From NCBI GenBank assembly GCA_001599975.1, contig BCIO01000003.1, positions 2,350,677-2,414,676 of the forward strand: 64,000 nt of DNA, written 5' to 3'. Numbering within the stretch: position 1 is the first letter of the stretch; each line of letters begins with the position of its first letter. A program made the position numbers and the translations under genes. Shown here piece by piece: positions 1-10,637 of the stretch. The notes beneath the pieces are model-generated. The model saw only the letters and a program-made list of their open reading frames with translations, made no database searches and had not been told where the DNA came from. Source of the DNA: Cystobasidiopsis lactophilus. Taxonomy: Eukaryota > Basidiomycota > Agaricostilbomycetes > Agaricostilbales > Chionosphaeraceae.

Positions 1-144
1 CCATGGCGGCTCGGAGCGCGAAGCACAGAGTCGACGTCGGGGATCACTCTGGGCTCAGCCTGGCAAGGGCGGACCCAGCGACCAGAAGAGCTTGCGGTGG
101 CCCAAGATTCTCGTGATCATGGTCTTGACATGTACATTTACAAT

Positions 145-688
145 TCATAGCCTCCCCAGAAGGTCCAATTGGTCGAAAGCGTCCTCCAGCTTCCTTGGCC
201 CCGACCCCGAACCGCCGTCTGTCCCTGCTGCCGCCGCCGCTGGCTTGGCCACCTCCACGCTCTTCCTAGACGGTGCGAGCACTCCATTCTCCCACCCTGG
301 CGCAATCTTCCTTAGTGCCTCCTTCCGGGCCAGGCTCTTGGCCTCCTCGCGATCCGCCAAGAACTTCCGCCGCGCTTCCCTGTCACTTGCGATCCTGGCC
401 AGCTGGTCCGCGTGGGAGAGCTGGGTGGCCGTCGAAGACAGCACATAGTGCTCCAGAGAAAAGGGGTAGACGAACTGCAAAGAGGTTCATCGTCAGAACT
501 TGGTTTCAGGAGCACCAAGATGCAATCAATGCGAGATTCACATAAGCTTGGATTGAGTCAGGCAAAGGGTGGATGTCTGGAGGCAAGGTCACAGGCTGTG
601 GCGTCCAAAGCGCTTGGGAGAGCTGAATGGGCACATCGGCAAGGGCATAGGACGGATGCAATGGGGCGCTGGAGCCAGAAAACGCCAT
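145..688 (-). CDS. Small conserved fungal protein, function unknown
   Basis: Two exons, 688-542 and 474-145, give a protein of 158 residues. The intron (541-475) has donor GTGAAT and acceptor TTTGCAG and joins in phase 0, producing the continuous stretch PDSIQAY-FVYPFSLEHYVL. The ATG at 688 is the first in frame. The C-terminal half is rich in basic and acidic residues (DREARRKFLADREEAK, then a RKEALRKIAPG motif) and is predicted helical; the tail is alanine/glycine rich. I know this type of short helical protein as common in fungi but cannot give it a function. No signal peptide or membrane segment is visible. It is transcribed divergently from the arrestin-like gene that starts at 1024. Confidence 0.7.
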
Positions 689-1023
689 GGATCAATGTTG
701 ATGCAGTCTCTGCTGAATTCTAAGGCACTTTGAGGGCAACGGAGATGGTCCCAGAGGTGACCGATTAGCTGAGGTCGCCAACTGAGGGCAAGACTGGCAA
801 GAGCCGGTTGGTCCAAGACGTCGATATTGGCCTGTCCTTGTTCCCATTTGACTTCATCAGTCCTTCAGTTCTATATCGCGAGTGATTGCCAGGCCGAATT
901 TGCCATTGGGAACTCGTTCACACCGCTGCCGCCTCGCTGACTCCGAATTGTGCAATCGCTCTATTCTTGGATCTCTGGCATCTCTGCCCAACGCTCTTTG
1001 GCCTGGTTCTTACTGTTAACGAC
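689..1023. other. Divergent intergenic promoter region
   Basis: This 335-base gap separates two divergent genes. I see no open frame that fits with splicing, no repeat and no RNA gene. It presumably carries both promoters. Confidence 0.5.
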
Positions 1024-2652
1024 ATGAAGTCTCTCTTTCGTGCCTCAAAAGATGAGAACATCAAGCTCAAAGTGACCTACGAGTAAGCACATTGCGTTTG
1101 ACCTTATCGTTCGTGCAAATGTTGAATGCGCATTGCAGTGATCCCTTGGCCATCCTGTATCCAACGTCGGTATTCGGTTCGGGGTCGCGTTCAGATCAGC
1201 CAGTTTCGGCGACCATCCGAGGGCAACTCCATCTTGAGGTCAAGAAGCTTCCGGTCGAGCTCCGCTTCGTGTCGATGGATGTCCTTGTCCAATTGGTCGT
1301 ATCAAAAGGTGTAAAGGGTGACATCAAGGGTGAGCAGGGTCACCTCCGAGCGATGAGATTCCATGCTGACGACAGTTTGGCGAGCAGGGAAAGGGCAGGA
1401 AATCGTGGTGAAGAGCCAATCTTTGATCCTACTCCATCAACCGCAACAGCTCTCCGTTGGTGTCCATGACATTCCATTCGTCTATTGGGAATCTTCAGAC
1501 ACTCCGCCCAACCACTACGTCAACTATCACTACACGGGGTCGCCCCAAGTGAACGCATTCATCGTGCGGAGGGTTCTGCAGTTCAAGCTCTTGGTCAAAG
1601 ATAGCGACCCAATCACCATGACCTGGGAACCTATACCAACCTGCGCGGATTCTCTGCTCATCGAAGAGGCTGGAAAGCACTATGTGACCGCTTCGCCGGT
1701 GCTTGCCGGCGACAGCCCTTTGTCCCTTAATCTCGTTGTGGAAGAGATACTGTGAGTTTTCGACTGCTTTTCCATGGTACCGATGGCTGAGCACCTTTGT
1801 AGACCCGATCTTGGCTTGGTTCGGATGTGAGTCATGACCATGTTTCTCTTTGATCAGTGATACAAATCTCTTATCGTTTTTCTTGTCGTTACGATGGGAG
1901 CAGAGTGGCAACGGCCGCGCCGTTAATGATTCGATCCACGATGCACTTGCAGGTCGATCTGGTCGACCCTCCCACAGTTCTGCTACATTACATCCGAGCG
2001 TCGATAAAGCAGCGCGCTATATTCGAATCGCCCAGGGCTAAAATCCCTTCAAGTGATGAAACGACCAAGTGGCCTTTCATGTTTGTCCGAGGCCGTCAAA
2101 TCTCCTCTGGCGAAGCAACCAAGTTTGAAGGACACGCGAGGCTGCCGCACGATGAAGAAATCGACGCCACGACTATACGTGGGTTTTTGTGTGGCTTCCA
2201 AACAGTTCGCTCTGGAGATTGACATTTGTGGTTAGCTGGCACCGTTTCACCATTGAAGCTGGAGCATGGGCTACTGGTGGAGATCTGCTATAGCACTTCT
2301 GCTGGGTTTGAGAAGGTCATCGCGCTCGAGCGGGAAATCGATATTGCTCACGTGAGTAGCTCGTCTTGTGCTTGATAGAGCAAGGAGTGACTATCTTGCC
2401 ATTCAGTGCACCCTAATTGACCCCACCATCCACCTCCCGCCGTATACGCTCGGCAACGATGCTGTCCAAAGCAAACGAGATTGGCAATCCAAATGGCAAC
2501 CCGACCGCCCAACTGACCCTTGGCCTTGCATGTGTGGCTACAGTGCGAAAGAGTTGAGGACATTGGAAAAGGAGTGTGAGAAACTGGGACTTGCGGGGGC
2601 GAACGAGGCTGCTGTTTTTTTGCCACTCGGCCAAAAGCAAACGGATGATTAA
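1024..2652 (+). CDS. Arrestin-like protein, copy A of a local family
   Basis: Seven exons (1024-1082, 1139-1329, 1388-1751, 1803-1826, 1904-2178, 2236-2351, 2407-2652) encode 424 residues, with an internal exon of only 24 bases. The N-terminal half has the arrestin beta-sandwich pattern: an LKVTYDDPLAILYP start, a GQLHLEVKKLPVELR strand pair, an SQSLILLHQPQQL strand and a VGVHDIPFVY strand ending in PPNHY. The second half (from about residue 210) looks like the arrestin C-domain. The tail ends with DPWPCMCGYS, shared with the two paralogues. Arrestin-like proteins in fungi act as adaptors, often for Rsp5 ubiquitin ligase, but I find no PPxY motif. Every exon junction matches the copy starting at 2811, which supports the model. 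Family assignment is by pattern only. Confidence 0.78.
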
Positions 2653-2810
2653 GAATAATTTCAGTTCGAACATTGTTAAAAGAAAGCAGGTCTATCAAGT
2701 CAAAAAGGCTTGCGCTCGTCAAAGACCGCTGCTGCCACAGCCTGCTGAAGCGCTCTTGGAGCGCACCTTCCACCTTCGAGCCGCCGTGTCGTCGCAGCTT
2801 AAGAATCAAT

Positions 2811-4410
2811 ATGTTACAGTCTATCTTTAGAGCCCCTACTCCAAGCAAGGAAGACAATCTGAAGCTCAAGGTCACATTCAAGCAAGTGCCACTCACATTT
2901 TTGATCATCCGCCCACACTGATTAAAAAGCATCAGTGACCCCATGACCATCTTGTATCCTTCTCAAACGGACCACGATGTGCCAGGGCTTCCCAAGAAAT
3001 CGACTGTCCGAGGGTGGCTGCACCTCAAAGTCAGAAAGCACCCTGTGCAGCTTCAACAAGTGTCTTTGGACGTAGTGACCAAGATTCGCGCACAGCACAC
3101 CAGAAGTGAGAATCTCGTGTCGTTTTGATTACCGTCCTTTGATTCTAGCACCAGCGGAATCTGACGAATTGGTTCTGGGGACCGAGAGCCTCCTTCTGCT
3201 GTCGCAAGAAACGACGTTCGGGCCAGGGGAACACACGGTACCTTTCAACTACGAAGAACGCTCTTCGAACCCACCCAACCACTACATTGGCCGTTTACAA
3301 GACGTCAAGGGCCCGCGACTCTTTCGCTTCAGCACACTTCGAATCCTGGAGTTCACGCTCCTCACCACCAACGGCAATACGATTACCCTGAGTTGGAATT
3401 GTGTGCCAACGAACGAAGACAATAAGACGCTGGAGCTGGACTACTCGGGTGATAAAGGCAAACATTTTGTGGTGGCGTCCCCGGTGCCGGTGGGAGATGC
3501 CATGCCGCCACTCGATCTGAACATCGAAGAGTACATGTACGAGTCTTGCCATTGATATTCAAGACGGCAGGTGGATTTATGTCCGTTGTCTGCGCAGCCC
3601 AGGGCTCGGTGTCGTCCGCTTCTTCTTTTCCGCCAGGAAGCTCATGATTCGGGGGCTCGTGAGAGCCGAACTGGAACTCCTTGACCCGCCCCTCGTCCTC
3701 ATTCAATCGGCTCGGGTGTCGATTAGACAGCGAATCACCATCAACTCGCCACTTCCTACCTTTCCCTCCGTCGACGAGACGATTGAGGTGCCCTTTATGA
3801 CAATCAAGGGGTCGAGAGTCTTGACAGGTAAAGCACTGAAGCTGGGAGGGCTGGCTCGTTTGCCCACGGATGAGGAAATCGACCATGCCAGTCTGCGTAG
3901 GTCCCGTTTTGGCCGAGATTCGGACACGTAGCTCACCGTTTCGGCGCCAAAATAGCTGGAACGATATCACCGTTACTTTTGGAGCACACCTTGGTGCTGA
4001 CCATCTCGTACTTGCCGCCGTCAGAACCACTTCGGATTGCGTCAATCGCTCGCCGTATAGACATTGCACACGTTGGTTGCCCGTGTTGGCGCGGAACTGC
4101 GAACATGAGCTAAACATTCAGCTTCAAAACAGTGCACTCTCATCAACCCAACCGTGGACTTGCCTCCTTATGATCTGAATCCTCAAGATGTGCCTTCGAA
4201 GCGCGAATATCAAAAAGAGTTCCAACCGGAGCGCCCCCGGGATCCCGTAAGACCACCTAATGTCATACCTATTGATCTAAGCTGCGGAAACGACAGTGGC
4301 CCTGCCTTTGCGGCTTTAGCGACACAGTCCTCGAACAGACCGATGTCCCGTCTCAGTACACCCCTCCCTCGACGTCGCCGCCAAGAGTGTATAAAGATGG
4401 GACAAGGTGA
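2811..4410 (+). CDS. Arrestin-like protein, copy B
   Basis: Seven exons (2811-2881, 2936-3105, 3149-3536, 3598-3896, 3956-4071, 4133-4246, 4297-4410) encode 423 residues. Intron positions mostly coincide with those of copy A at 1024, so this is a tandem duplicate only 158 bases downstream. The first intron begins GCAAGT, a GC-AG intron. The last exon is needed to complete the conserved DPWPCLCGFS motif; without it the frame would read into an unrelated tail. The N-domain carries TESLLLLSQETTF and GEHTVPFNYEE, typical arrestin strands. The copy A microexon is fused here to the following exon. Function is inferred from the fold: a membrane-protein trafficking adaptor is possible but untested. 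The gene converges on the AlkB gene ending at 4495. Confidence 0.78.
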
Positions 4411-4494
4411 ACATTGCATAGTCTCAAGGTGCAAATGAGTTCAACAATGGATTTACTCGCGGAGCTCGCATTCCGTCTTGCTTGAGCCCGACTA

Positions 4495-5941
4495 TCATGT
4501 AGCGGGGTAGACCTGCCGTACGTTGATGTTGATTCTATGGGACTTCATATATGCCTCAAACTCTAGAAGCCACAGGTCATCGTTCTCTGGCTCGATGCGG
4601 CCAGTCGGTAGTATGCGCGGAATGCCTGGGAGCCGGTCCATAGGGTTAGTTCTAGACTGAGTCGCGCAGAAGCGCACGCACCGTGGAACACGCGTCGACA
4701 TGGGCCGCTCATAAGGACTACATCGCCAGATTTGAGCAGCAAAGGGACCGGCTCATCGTCCCTCGTTGCGCCACCGACCAGGAATAAGGCGTCCAGACCA
4801 AGCGAGATGGACACCAGAGGTGCAGATTGCTCAGCTTCTGATTGATCGACATGAGCGGTCAGAGAGTCTCGTTCCTGCAAGGCGGGGATCAGTCAAGACC
4901 TGCAAACGATGACAACTGCACACCTACATCGTAGAAATTGATTATCCCGCCTTCTGGATTGTAGGTCGAATTCCATTCGATCGAGGAGTCGTCAAGGATA
5001 GCCTTCCAAGGGACTGAGGTGACAATGTGGCGGCAAGTGTCGTCGATGAGCGATGGAATTGGTGGAGCGGCTTCCTCCGTGTGGTACGTCTTGGTGCCCC
5101 CTACCTCTGGCACATCAGTGCAGTCAAGTAAAAGAGCTTTAAACCGAGACTGACAATGATAAGGCAACCCAATAGAGCACCACCGCAGCTTGCCCAAAAC
5201 TTGGTCGACGGGAAGCCAGCCATCGACGTGGGAAATCGGGAGCAAGTCGATGGCCGTTTGCCTCTGTTGTGAGCGCTCCACTTGAATGTTGTCGTTCGTG
5301 ATGGGGTTGAGGTCGATGGTCTCTCGCTTCAATACCGTTTCAGGTTCCTTTGGTCGAAGCGCCACCTGAGCAGTCGCCTCGGATCTCTGCTTCTGCCACA
5401 AGCCGTCCACCGGTAGCATATAGTGAGGGTCCAAAGATGTCTTGTTGGGAAGCTTGGGACCTTCCTCCAGACAGCATCGGGCCAGAGCTCGCTGGGCAGA
5501 CGGACACAAGAAGCCAGGAAGTAGAACCAGCCCTGTGCCTGGCCTTCAAAACGCCGTCAGAGCGGTCGTATATGTTATGCTTACCAGGAAAGTCGTCGAA
5601 TGTCACCATCAGAGCCTCTGAACGAGAGTCCTCTTTTTGCGGCCGGACAGCCAGACGACGCCTTTTGACAGCCCTGCCCCGCCAGGTCGTTGCTCCTGTA
5701 CCCGACCAGCCATCTGCATCCTTGAATTGAAAAGCTTGCGTCCAGTCTGGTTCATCCTGGTTGTGCTGGGGCTTCTCACAGTGCTCCACTGGCAAAATTT
5801 TGGGCTGCCTTGACTCACGATGCGGCTCTTCCAGTACTGTTCAACGCGCCTGAAGGCTGTTGATGCAGGGCTCTGCTGTGCTTTTTGGGCTCTTGCAATC
5901 TCCCTAGCCTTTCGCTGCTTGTTTGAGAGCTGGGGATCCAT
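4495..5941 (-). CDS. ALKBH1: AlkB-type Fe(II)/2-oxoglutarate dioxygenase, ALKBH1 group
   Basis: Six exons (5941-5819, 5756-5585, 5532-5155, 5100-4928, 4874-4682, 4625-4495) encode 389 residues. The core is clear: LRWCSIGLPYHWGTKTY, then GGIINFYDERDSLTAHVD with the H-x-D iron ligands, then PLVSISLGLDALFLVGG, SGDVVLMSGPCRRVFHG with the distal His, and ININVRQV, where Arg binds 2-oxoglutarate. The splice between exons 3 and 4 creates the Trp of YHWGTK, and that between 4 and 5 creates NFYDERDS, both family-typical. ALKBH1 enzymes demethylate nucleic acids such as tRNA m1A or process tRNA C34 in mitochondria; the substrate here is unknown. The ATG at 5941 was chosen because the longer frame upstream has no ATG. 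Confidence 0.9.
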
Positions 5942-6437
5942 GCTTCGCCCGGTGTTGAAATCGCCGCTTGCGTTCAAGTTCGAGTGATTTGCTACCGGAT
6001 CTCAGCGGCCTCGTTCTTGGTCCACGGTTGCGCACGCCAGAAAGTTTGCGGTCGCTTTGGGTTCCTGATATCCGTCGCATCCAGGCGGATCAAATTGGGC
6101 CGAACGGCGTACGGGCAGCCGCACGCCGCACAGCTTGGTGTGGTTGATAGGTAGAAGCCAATCCCCACTAAGTGGCCTGACGTTAATGCTACCGAGAGCA
6201 CGGCCAAATTGCCTGTATCAAAGATCATGAGGCTTGCTAGCGTTGACAGGTTTTGCGCACAAGCTTCTTAAAGTGTATCAAAGTCGTCGGCTCTCCGGCT
6301 GTCCATGTTCACCGCATGCTGCAAAATTTCTCAATGTTTCTCCGTCGTCAACTCCCTCAGACCTAAACGACCGCTCGCCTCCAGCACGGTGGTCCAGCTA
6401 TTCCGGTCGACCTTGAATTCCAATCGACTGCTTCGCT
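5942..6437. other. Divergent intergenic region
   Basis: Nearly 500 bases lie between two divergent genes. A 78-codon frame with ATG at 6228 on the minus strand exists but has no recognisable family and no splice support, so I treat it as chance. Confidence 0.4.
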
Positions 6438-7814
6438 ATGTCTGGGCCAGGGCTCACCGAGAGTGAGCTGGTGGAGTATCTTGGCAGTGATTTTATCGGT
6501 CGAAGTCTTATGTAGGCACATTTGCAAAAGCCACAGCCAAGGCTGACCCATTCGAGCAGTCTTCTCATTCACGGCGTCTGCCTCGCCCTAGGCGCAATGT
6601 ATTTCTCCAAACACGGGGGTCGCAAGGTTTCTGCTAGAGACGGAATCGACAAGCCATGGCTTCAGATGCTGGTCGCAACCACCGTCTTTACCGCATTTGT
6701 CCAAACTGTGGCAGCGTGGGCGGGGATCTCTCGCACGAGGTAGGCAATTGACCCTTACCGGAAGACATCATCTGATCCTAAAGCCAACAGTGTGATCCAG
6801 TGGGGGGATGTCGATAGTCTGTCTCCAACAGCCCCGATGTATTGGGGAACTAAGGTTGTGTTGTTGTGCCATGGCCTCGAGATTGCTTTGGTTCAAGCAT
6901 TCTTCGCTCGAAGGTATGAGACAAGCCCTTCAACGTCTGCCGGCGGAACTCACAAGGCCTATGTTTAGCTGCTGGGTCTTGCTGCACAAAAGTTGGACCT
7001 TTCTCGCACTTCAGGCGGTATTAATAGGAGCTGCGTTGCTGGACAACACCGGCCTAGTGCTCGATTACTTCATTGTGGAAGCTTCGTTCACAACGACGGG
7101 GAAGCAGGTCAGTCCTTTTGTGTGGACACCGCACTGCTAATCTCAAATCTCTGCGCTCCAGCCTATCAAAGCCTTGCTCACAGTTTACCTAAGCCTGCTG
7201 GTTGCAGTGGACACGCTGAACTGCTTGGTGCTGACCTGGAAGCTGTGGGTACTCTGCATCAACATGGGAAGTCTCGCGCTAAGTGTTTGTAGCAATCACT
7301 GGCGCGCCGAGAGGCTGACAGCAAGTTTTCATATCGTCTTGAAGAGACTCTTTGTTTATGGTATGTCGTCCGCATCCAACATCAGCAAATCATTCTAAGC
7401 CTCCTGAGCCGCAGCCATAGAGACGAGTTCGTGGCCGGGTTCCTTCTCCTTTCTACATCGCACTCAACGTCACTGTGTTGAGCAGCTGTTGCTACAGTCG
7501 CCCTGACAATATCGACTCTCATCTTGACCCAACTTCATTCGCATTGGTATGCAATTCCTTGCCTGCCCCTAGGTCAAATTCACCTCGGCAACTTGCTCCT
7601 GCAACTTTTGCTTCGCCCAACGCACGAGCGTTCATCTGGGGAGCACGCTGTGAACTTCCAAGGCTTCTCGCATTCCAGCCACCATAGCGAGCCGGCGCCT
7701 CCAATCCATTCGTTCGTCTTGGGCCACTTGGAGAAAGACGATAAGTCGGTGGAGGAAAAGCCAGCGAACGGTGTCATGATTCTATCAACGCAGGAGGAGC
7801 ATTCCGAAGTGTAA
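6438..7814 (+). CDS. Seven-helix membrane protein of the fungal DUF6534 type
   Basis: Seven exons (6438-6511, 6560-6739, 6791-6913, 6969-7107, 7162-7360, 7415-7426, 7486-7814) encode 351 residues. One exon is only 12 bases; it supplies the residues joining LFVY to TVALTISTL, giving a continuous membrane segment, and the intron after it starts GTTCGT. The layout is an extracellular-like N-terminus, seven hydrophobic segments and a cytosolic tail of about 80 residues rich in Ser, His and charged residues. A SNHW motif before the sixth helix and the final GQIHLGNLLLQLLL segment resemble the DUF6534 family, widespread in basidiomycetes and without known function. The family name is from memory of the pattern and should be checked by profile search. 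Confidence 0.75.
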
Positions 7815-7831
7815 TTTGCGATCAATCTATC

Positions 7832-8640
7832 TCATGCCCAACAATCCTCGGGGTTGACCAAGTTGTTCCGCCCGCCGCCCTTGATGCTAATGCCTTCAGT
7901 GTCGATTTTGCCCGGCTTACGCATGTCTGAGAAAGAACGATGAGTGGCTTCCCTTGGACATCAACTGGAAAGTCCATACCAAAAGCGTCCTCCACTGCGT
8001 CTCGCACCCCTCCGCCGTAGTACTCCTTGACCCTCCTGTACACCGTGTATCCCATGGACTCGTACATTTCGACAGCAACTGAGAGGATGTAAGCCATCAT
8101 TGCGGCGGCCAAGCTATGATTGGACTCACGCTCGTTCGACATCCGAACATATAGATCGACAAACCAGGCCTGATGGAGGTCGGAGATCTTCTCTAGTAGC
8201 TGCATCATTGATTTTGCCAGTCCTAGACGCCGGTACTGAGGGGCGACTGTGATAGCTGTGACATGGCCACTGTGGACGAGCATGTCCATCAGCGGGCGGC
8301 TTCTGTGCCACCCTTGACGAACTCACTGCCAGTCTTGCCCAGGACCTTCGACTTTCCCCATCACTGCAATGACAAGGTCTCGACTCAGCAGTCTCTCAGA
8401 CGAAGAAGTTAGAAGCTCACCGTAGCCCATGAGATTGCCATCGGCACTCTCCTGCACTGAGAACATGTCCGGCCAAGTCGCCAGGTTGGAAAGATAGTAA
8501 GAAATGGAGTACTGGACGCGTTTATGAGCTCTTGTCAGAGGCAGCAAACGAGGGCAGCGTACGGTTTCCGTCCAGGCGTCAAGATTCACGTTGTTGAACC
8601 GGAAGATGTCGGTGGCTTTGAAGGGCCGTAGGAGACTCAT
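7832..8640 (-). CDS. NAA20: NatB N-terminal acetyltransferase catalytic subunit
   Basis: Six exons (8640-8563, 8511-8421, 8363-8327, 8269-8130, 8078-7980, 7926-7832) encode 179 residues, the usual NAA20/Nat3 length. It begins MSLLRPFKATDIFRFNNVNLD, carries the acetyl-CoA loop APQYRRLGLAKSMM, and ends DAFDMRKPGKID...NPEDCWA, a close match to the family C-terminus. Reading through the last intron without splicing would give an unrelated tail, so splicing at 7979-7927 is needed. With its NAA25 partner the enzyme acetylates nascent proteins that start Met-Asp, Met-Glu, Met-Asn or Met-Gln, at the ribosome. It converges on the membrane-protein gene, with 17 bases between the stop codons. Confidence 0.95.
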
Positions 8641-8902
8641 CTCGATTTACTGGCGATACGCTGGGTCGGTTGGAACGAATGATGCGCGCTCTGGCCACGA
8701 GTGCTTCGAGAGTCAGCCAAGGTCGTCTGGAGGCAAGAAATCTTTTGGACGCAAACCTCCACCTGATTGTGCATGAACGGCCTGCTCTTGGTTTTATATT
8801 AGAGTCTCGAAAGAGCCAGCATTGGATTGCCAACAGGAAGAGGCGCCCTAGCCTCATGCCTTGGCCTGGAGCGAGCTTAAATCAACACCTGCCTCCCCGA
8901 CA

Positions 8903-10440
8903 ATGCTGCAGTCTCTGAAGCGTGCTGTGCTCAAAGGAGCCGCTGACCCGAATGATATCATTGTATCTTTCAAGCTGACTTACGAGTGAGTCCTCCTTGC
9001 CAGCTTTCGAGACCAAGAATAAATGTCCGAGCTTGCCACTGGCAGCCACCCCTGCGATTTGCTGTACCCTGCCGCTGCTTTCCACGACAAAGATCAACCT
9101 GACCTTCCCAAGACCTCGCAAATCCGGGGAATTGCCCATTTTAGCCTGCGGGAAGAGGCGCTGCTTGATTCCATAGAGCTGGAGCATTTAGTCATCTGCG
9201 AGACCCAATTGGAGAAAGGTGCGTCAGAGTCCCTCCAAGGGTTTGCTTATCTCACACTGAGAGGCTGCTCCAGGCCGGTCTGGGAGAGTGGTCGTGCACA
9301 GGAGTTTACCCACCGAACTTCTCGCCTCTGCCCAAGTCTTCGCCGCCGGGACGGTGCACCAAGTCCAGTTCGCCATCTACGAGCCCTGCCACGTCCCACC
9401 GGACATGTGCGACGGGGCCGCTTTCCCTATCAGCTCCAACAATCGGGTCCGAGTCTTTCGGGAGGACGGTGTGACGTTCGACTTTGGCTCAAGCGGTGGC
9501 AAAGTGCGTAGGGAATGGGGACCTAGGATGCGGTTGCCCGAGCGCCAATCGCTCGATTACACGGAAGGGATGGGTCTACACGCCATGGTAGCTACCAACG
9601 CCATTGTTGGGGACGCCCCGCCGCACTTACATCTGGTCGTCAATGACTTCCTAGCCGAGCTCGGGCCCTTTTCACTCATGGCTTTCAGCAACCACTTGAT
9701 GATCAACGCCTTGCTCCGCTTTCGACTGCGCCTCCCCAACCCGCCACCGAATACCAAAGTTTTATGGGTCAAAGGCAGCGTGGCGCAGTTGATGGCCTTT
9801 ACCAGCCCGAAACCCAACCTGTCCGATTACAAAGTCTCCACCCGCCACCCGTTCTTCTATATCAAGGCTACACCTGATCCAGGTGGCAATTCGTACGACA
9901 TCGACCATCTCGCTCGATTGCCAGATGACGAGAACATCAACCACTCCACTCTCCGTTCGTCCCTTTTCCCTCCTCCGTCTCTCCACCATCTAACCAAGAG
10001 TAATAGCTGGGACTGAAAGCCCTTTGCATATCGACCACTCGCTGCTATTCGAGATTGGAATTCGAACCCCAACAGGGTCGGAGAAGACGATCCAAATCGA
10101 GCGGCCCTGCTTGATCCCCTCTTGCCAGCTCATCGAGGAGTTACTGGCTTTGCCCGGGTATCAAGAAGAGCCGGCCATTTTACCCACTAAGGAAGAACTG
10201 CAGTTCGTCGCCTTCCTCTTTACGTTTTGCCACCCGCCACGTTGGCTGAGGGACAAACGAGGGTGGAACAGACCGAAAAGACCCAAAGACCCTTGGTCAT
10301 GCTTATGTGGCTTCTCAGATGAGACGCTCAAAGCTACGCACTTGAAGCAAAACCCACTGCTCGAATGGCAAGACCCCGGGGTGGTGGCGCCAAGCGTATG
10401 GCCCAAGCCCGACCCCGGGTCATCTTCTTCGACCTTGTAA
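8903..10440 (+). CDS. Arrestin-like protein, copy C (dispersed)
   Basis: Four exons (8903-8985, 9046-9218, 9274-9954, 10007-10440) encode 456 residues. It shares with copies A and B the N-terminal intron position (LTYDHPCDLLYP), the GTESPLHIDHSLLFEIGI strand and the cysteine tail motif DPWSCLCGFS. It has lost several of their introns and is more diverged, with PPDMC where the others have PPNHY. The third intron starts GTTCGT. It is about 4.5 kb from copy B, with three unrelated genes between, so it is an older or moved duplicate. Function is as uncertain as for the other copies. Confidence 0.75.
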
Positions 10441-10637
10441 CAAAACCCAAGCTGTATATAATCCCTAGACCAGTAGGGGGGTTCACAAGTTTTGTGTGAA
10501 ATGTATGCATGCCGAGAAATTGTTTTAAGAGTAGCACAAGGTAATAGAACTACACAGGCCGTCCTTCCCTCCTTCCAATGAACAACAGCCTTTTATGTCC
10601 GTCCTTTGGTCCATCCCTGGCCTTCCCTCCAAGGGCA

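Noticed and set aside
1-150. Open plus-strand frame from the left edge ending at TAG 148-150
   Set aside because: It could be the 3' end of a gene, but two other frames are also open and there is no recognisable sequence.
5992-6228. 78-codon minus-strand frame with ATG
   Set aside because: No family pattern, lies in a divergent promoter, and no splice partner.
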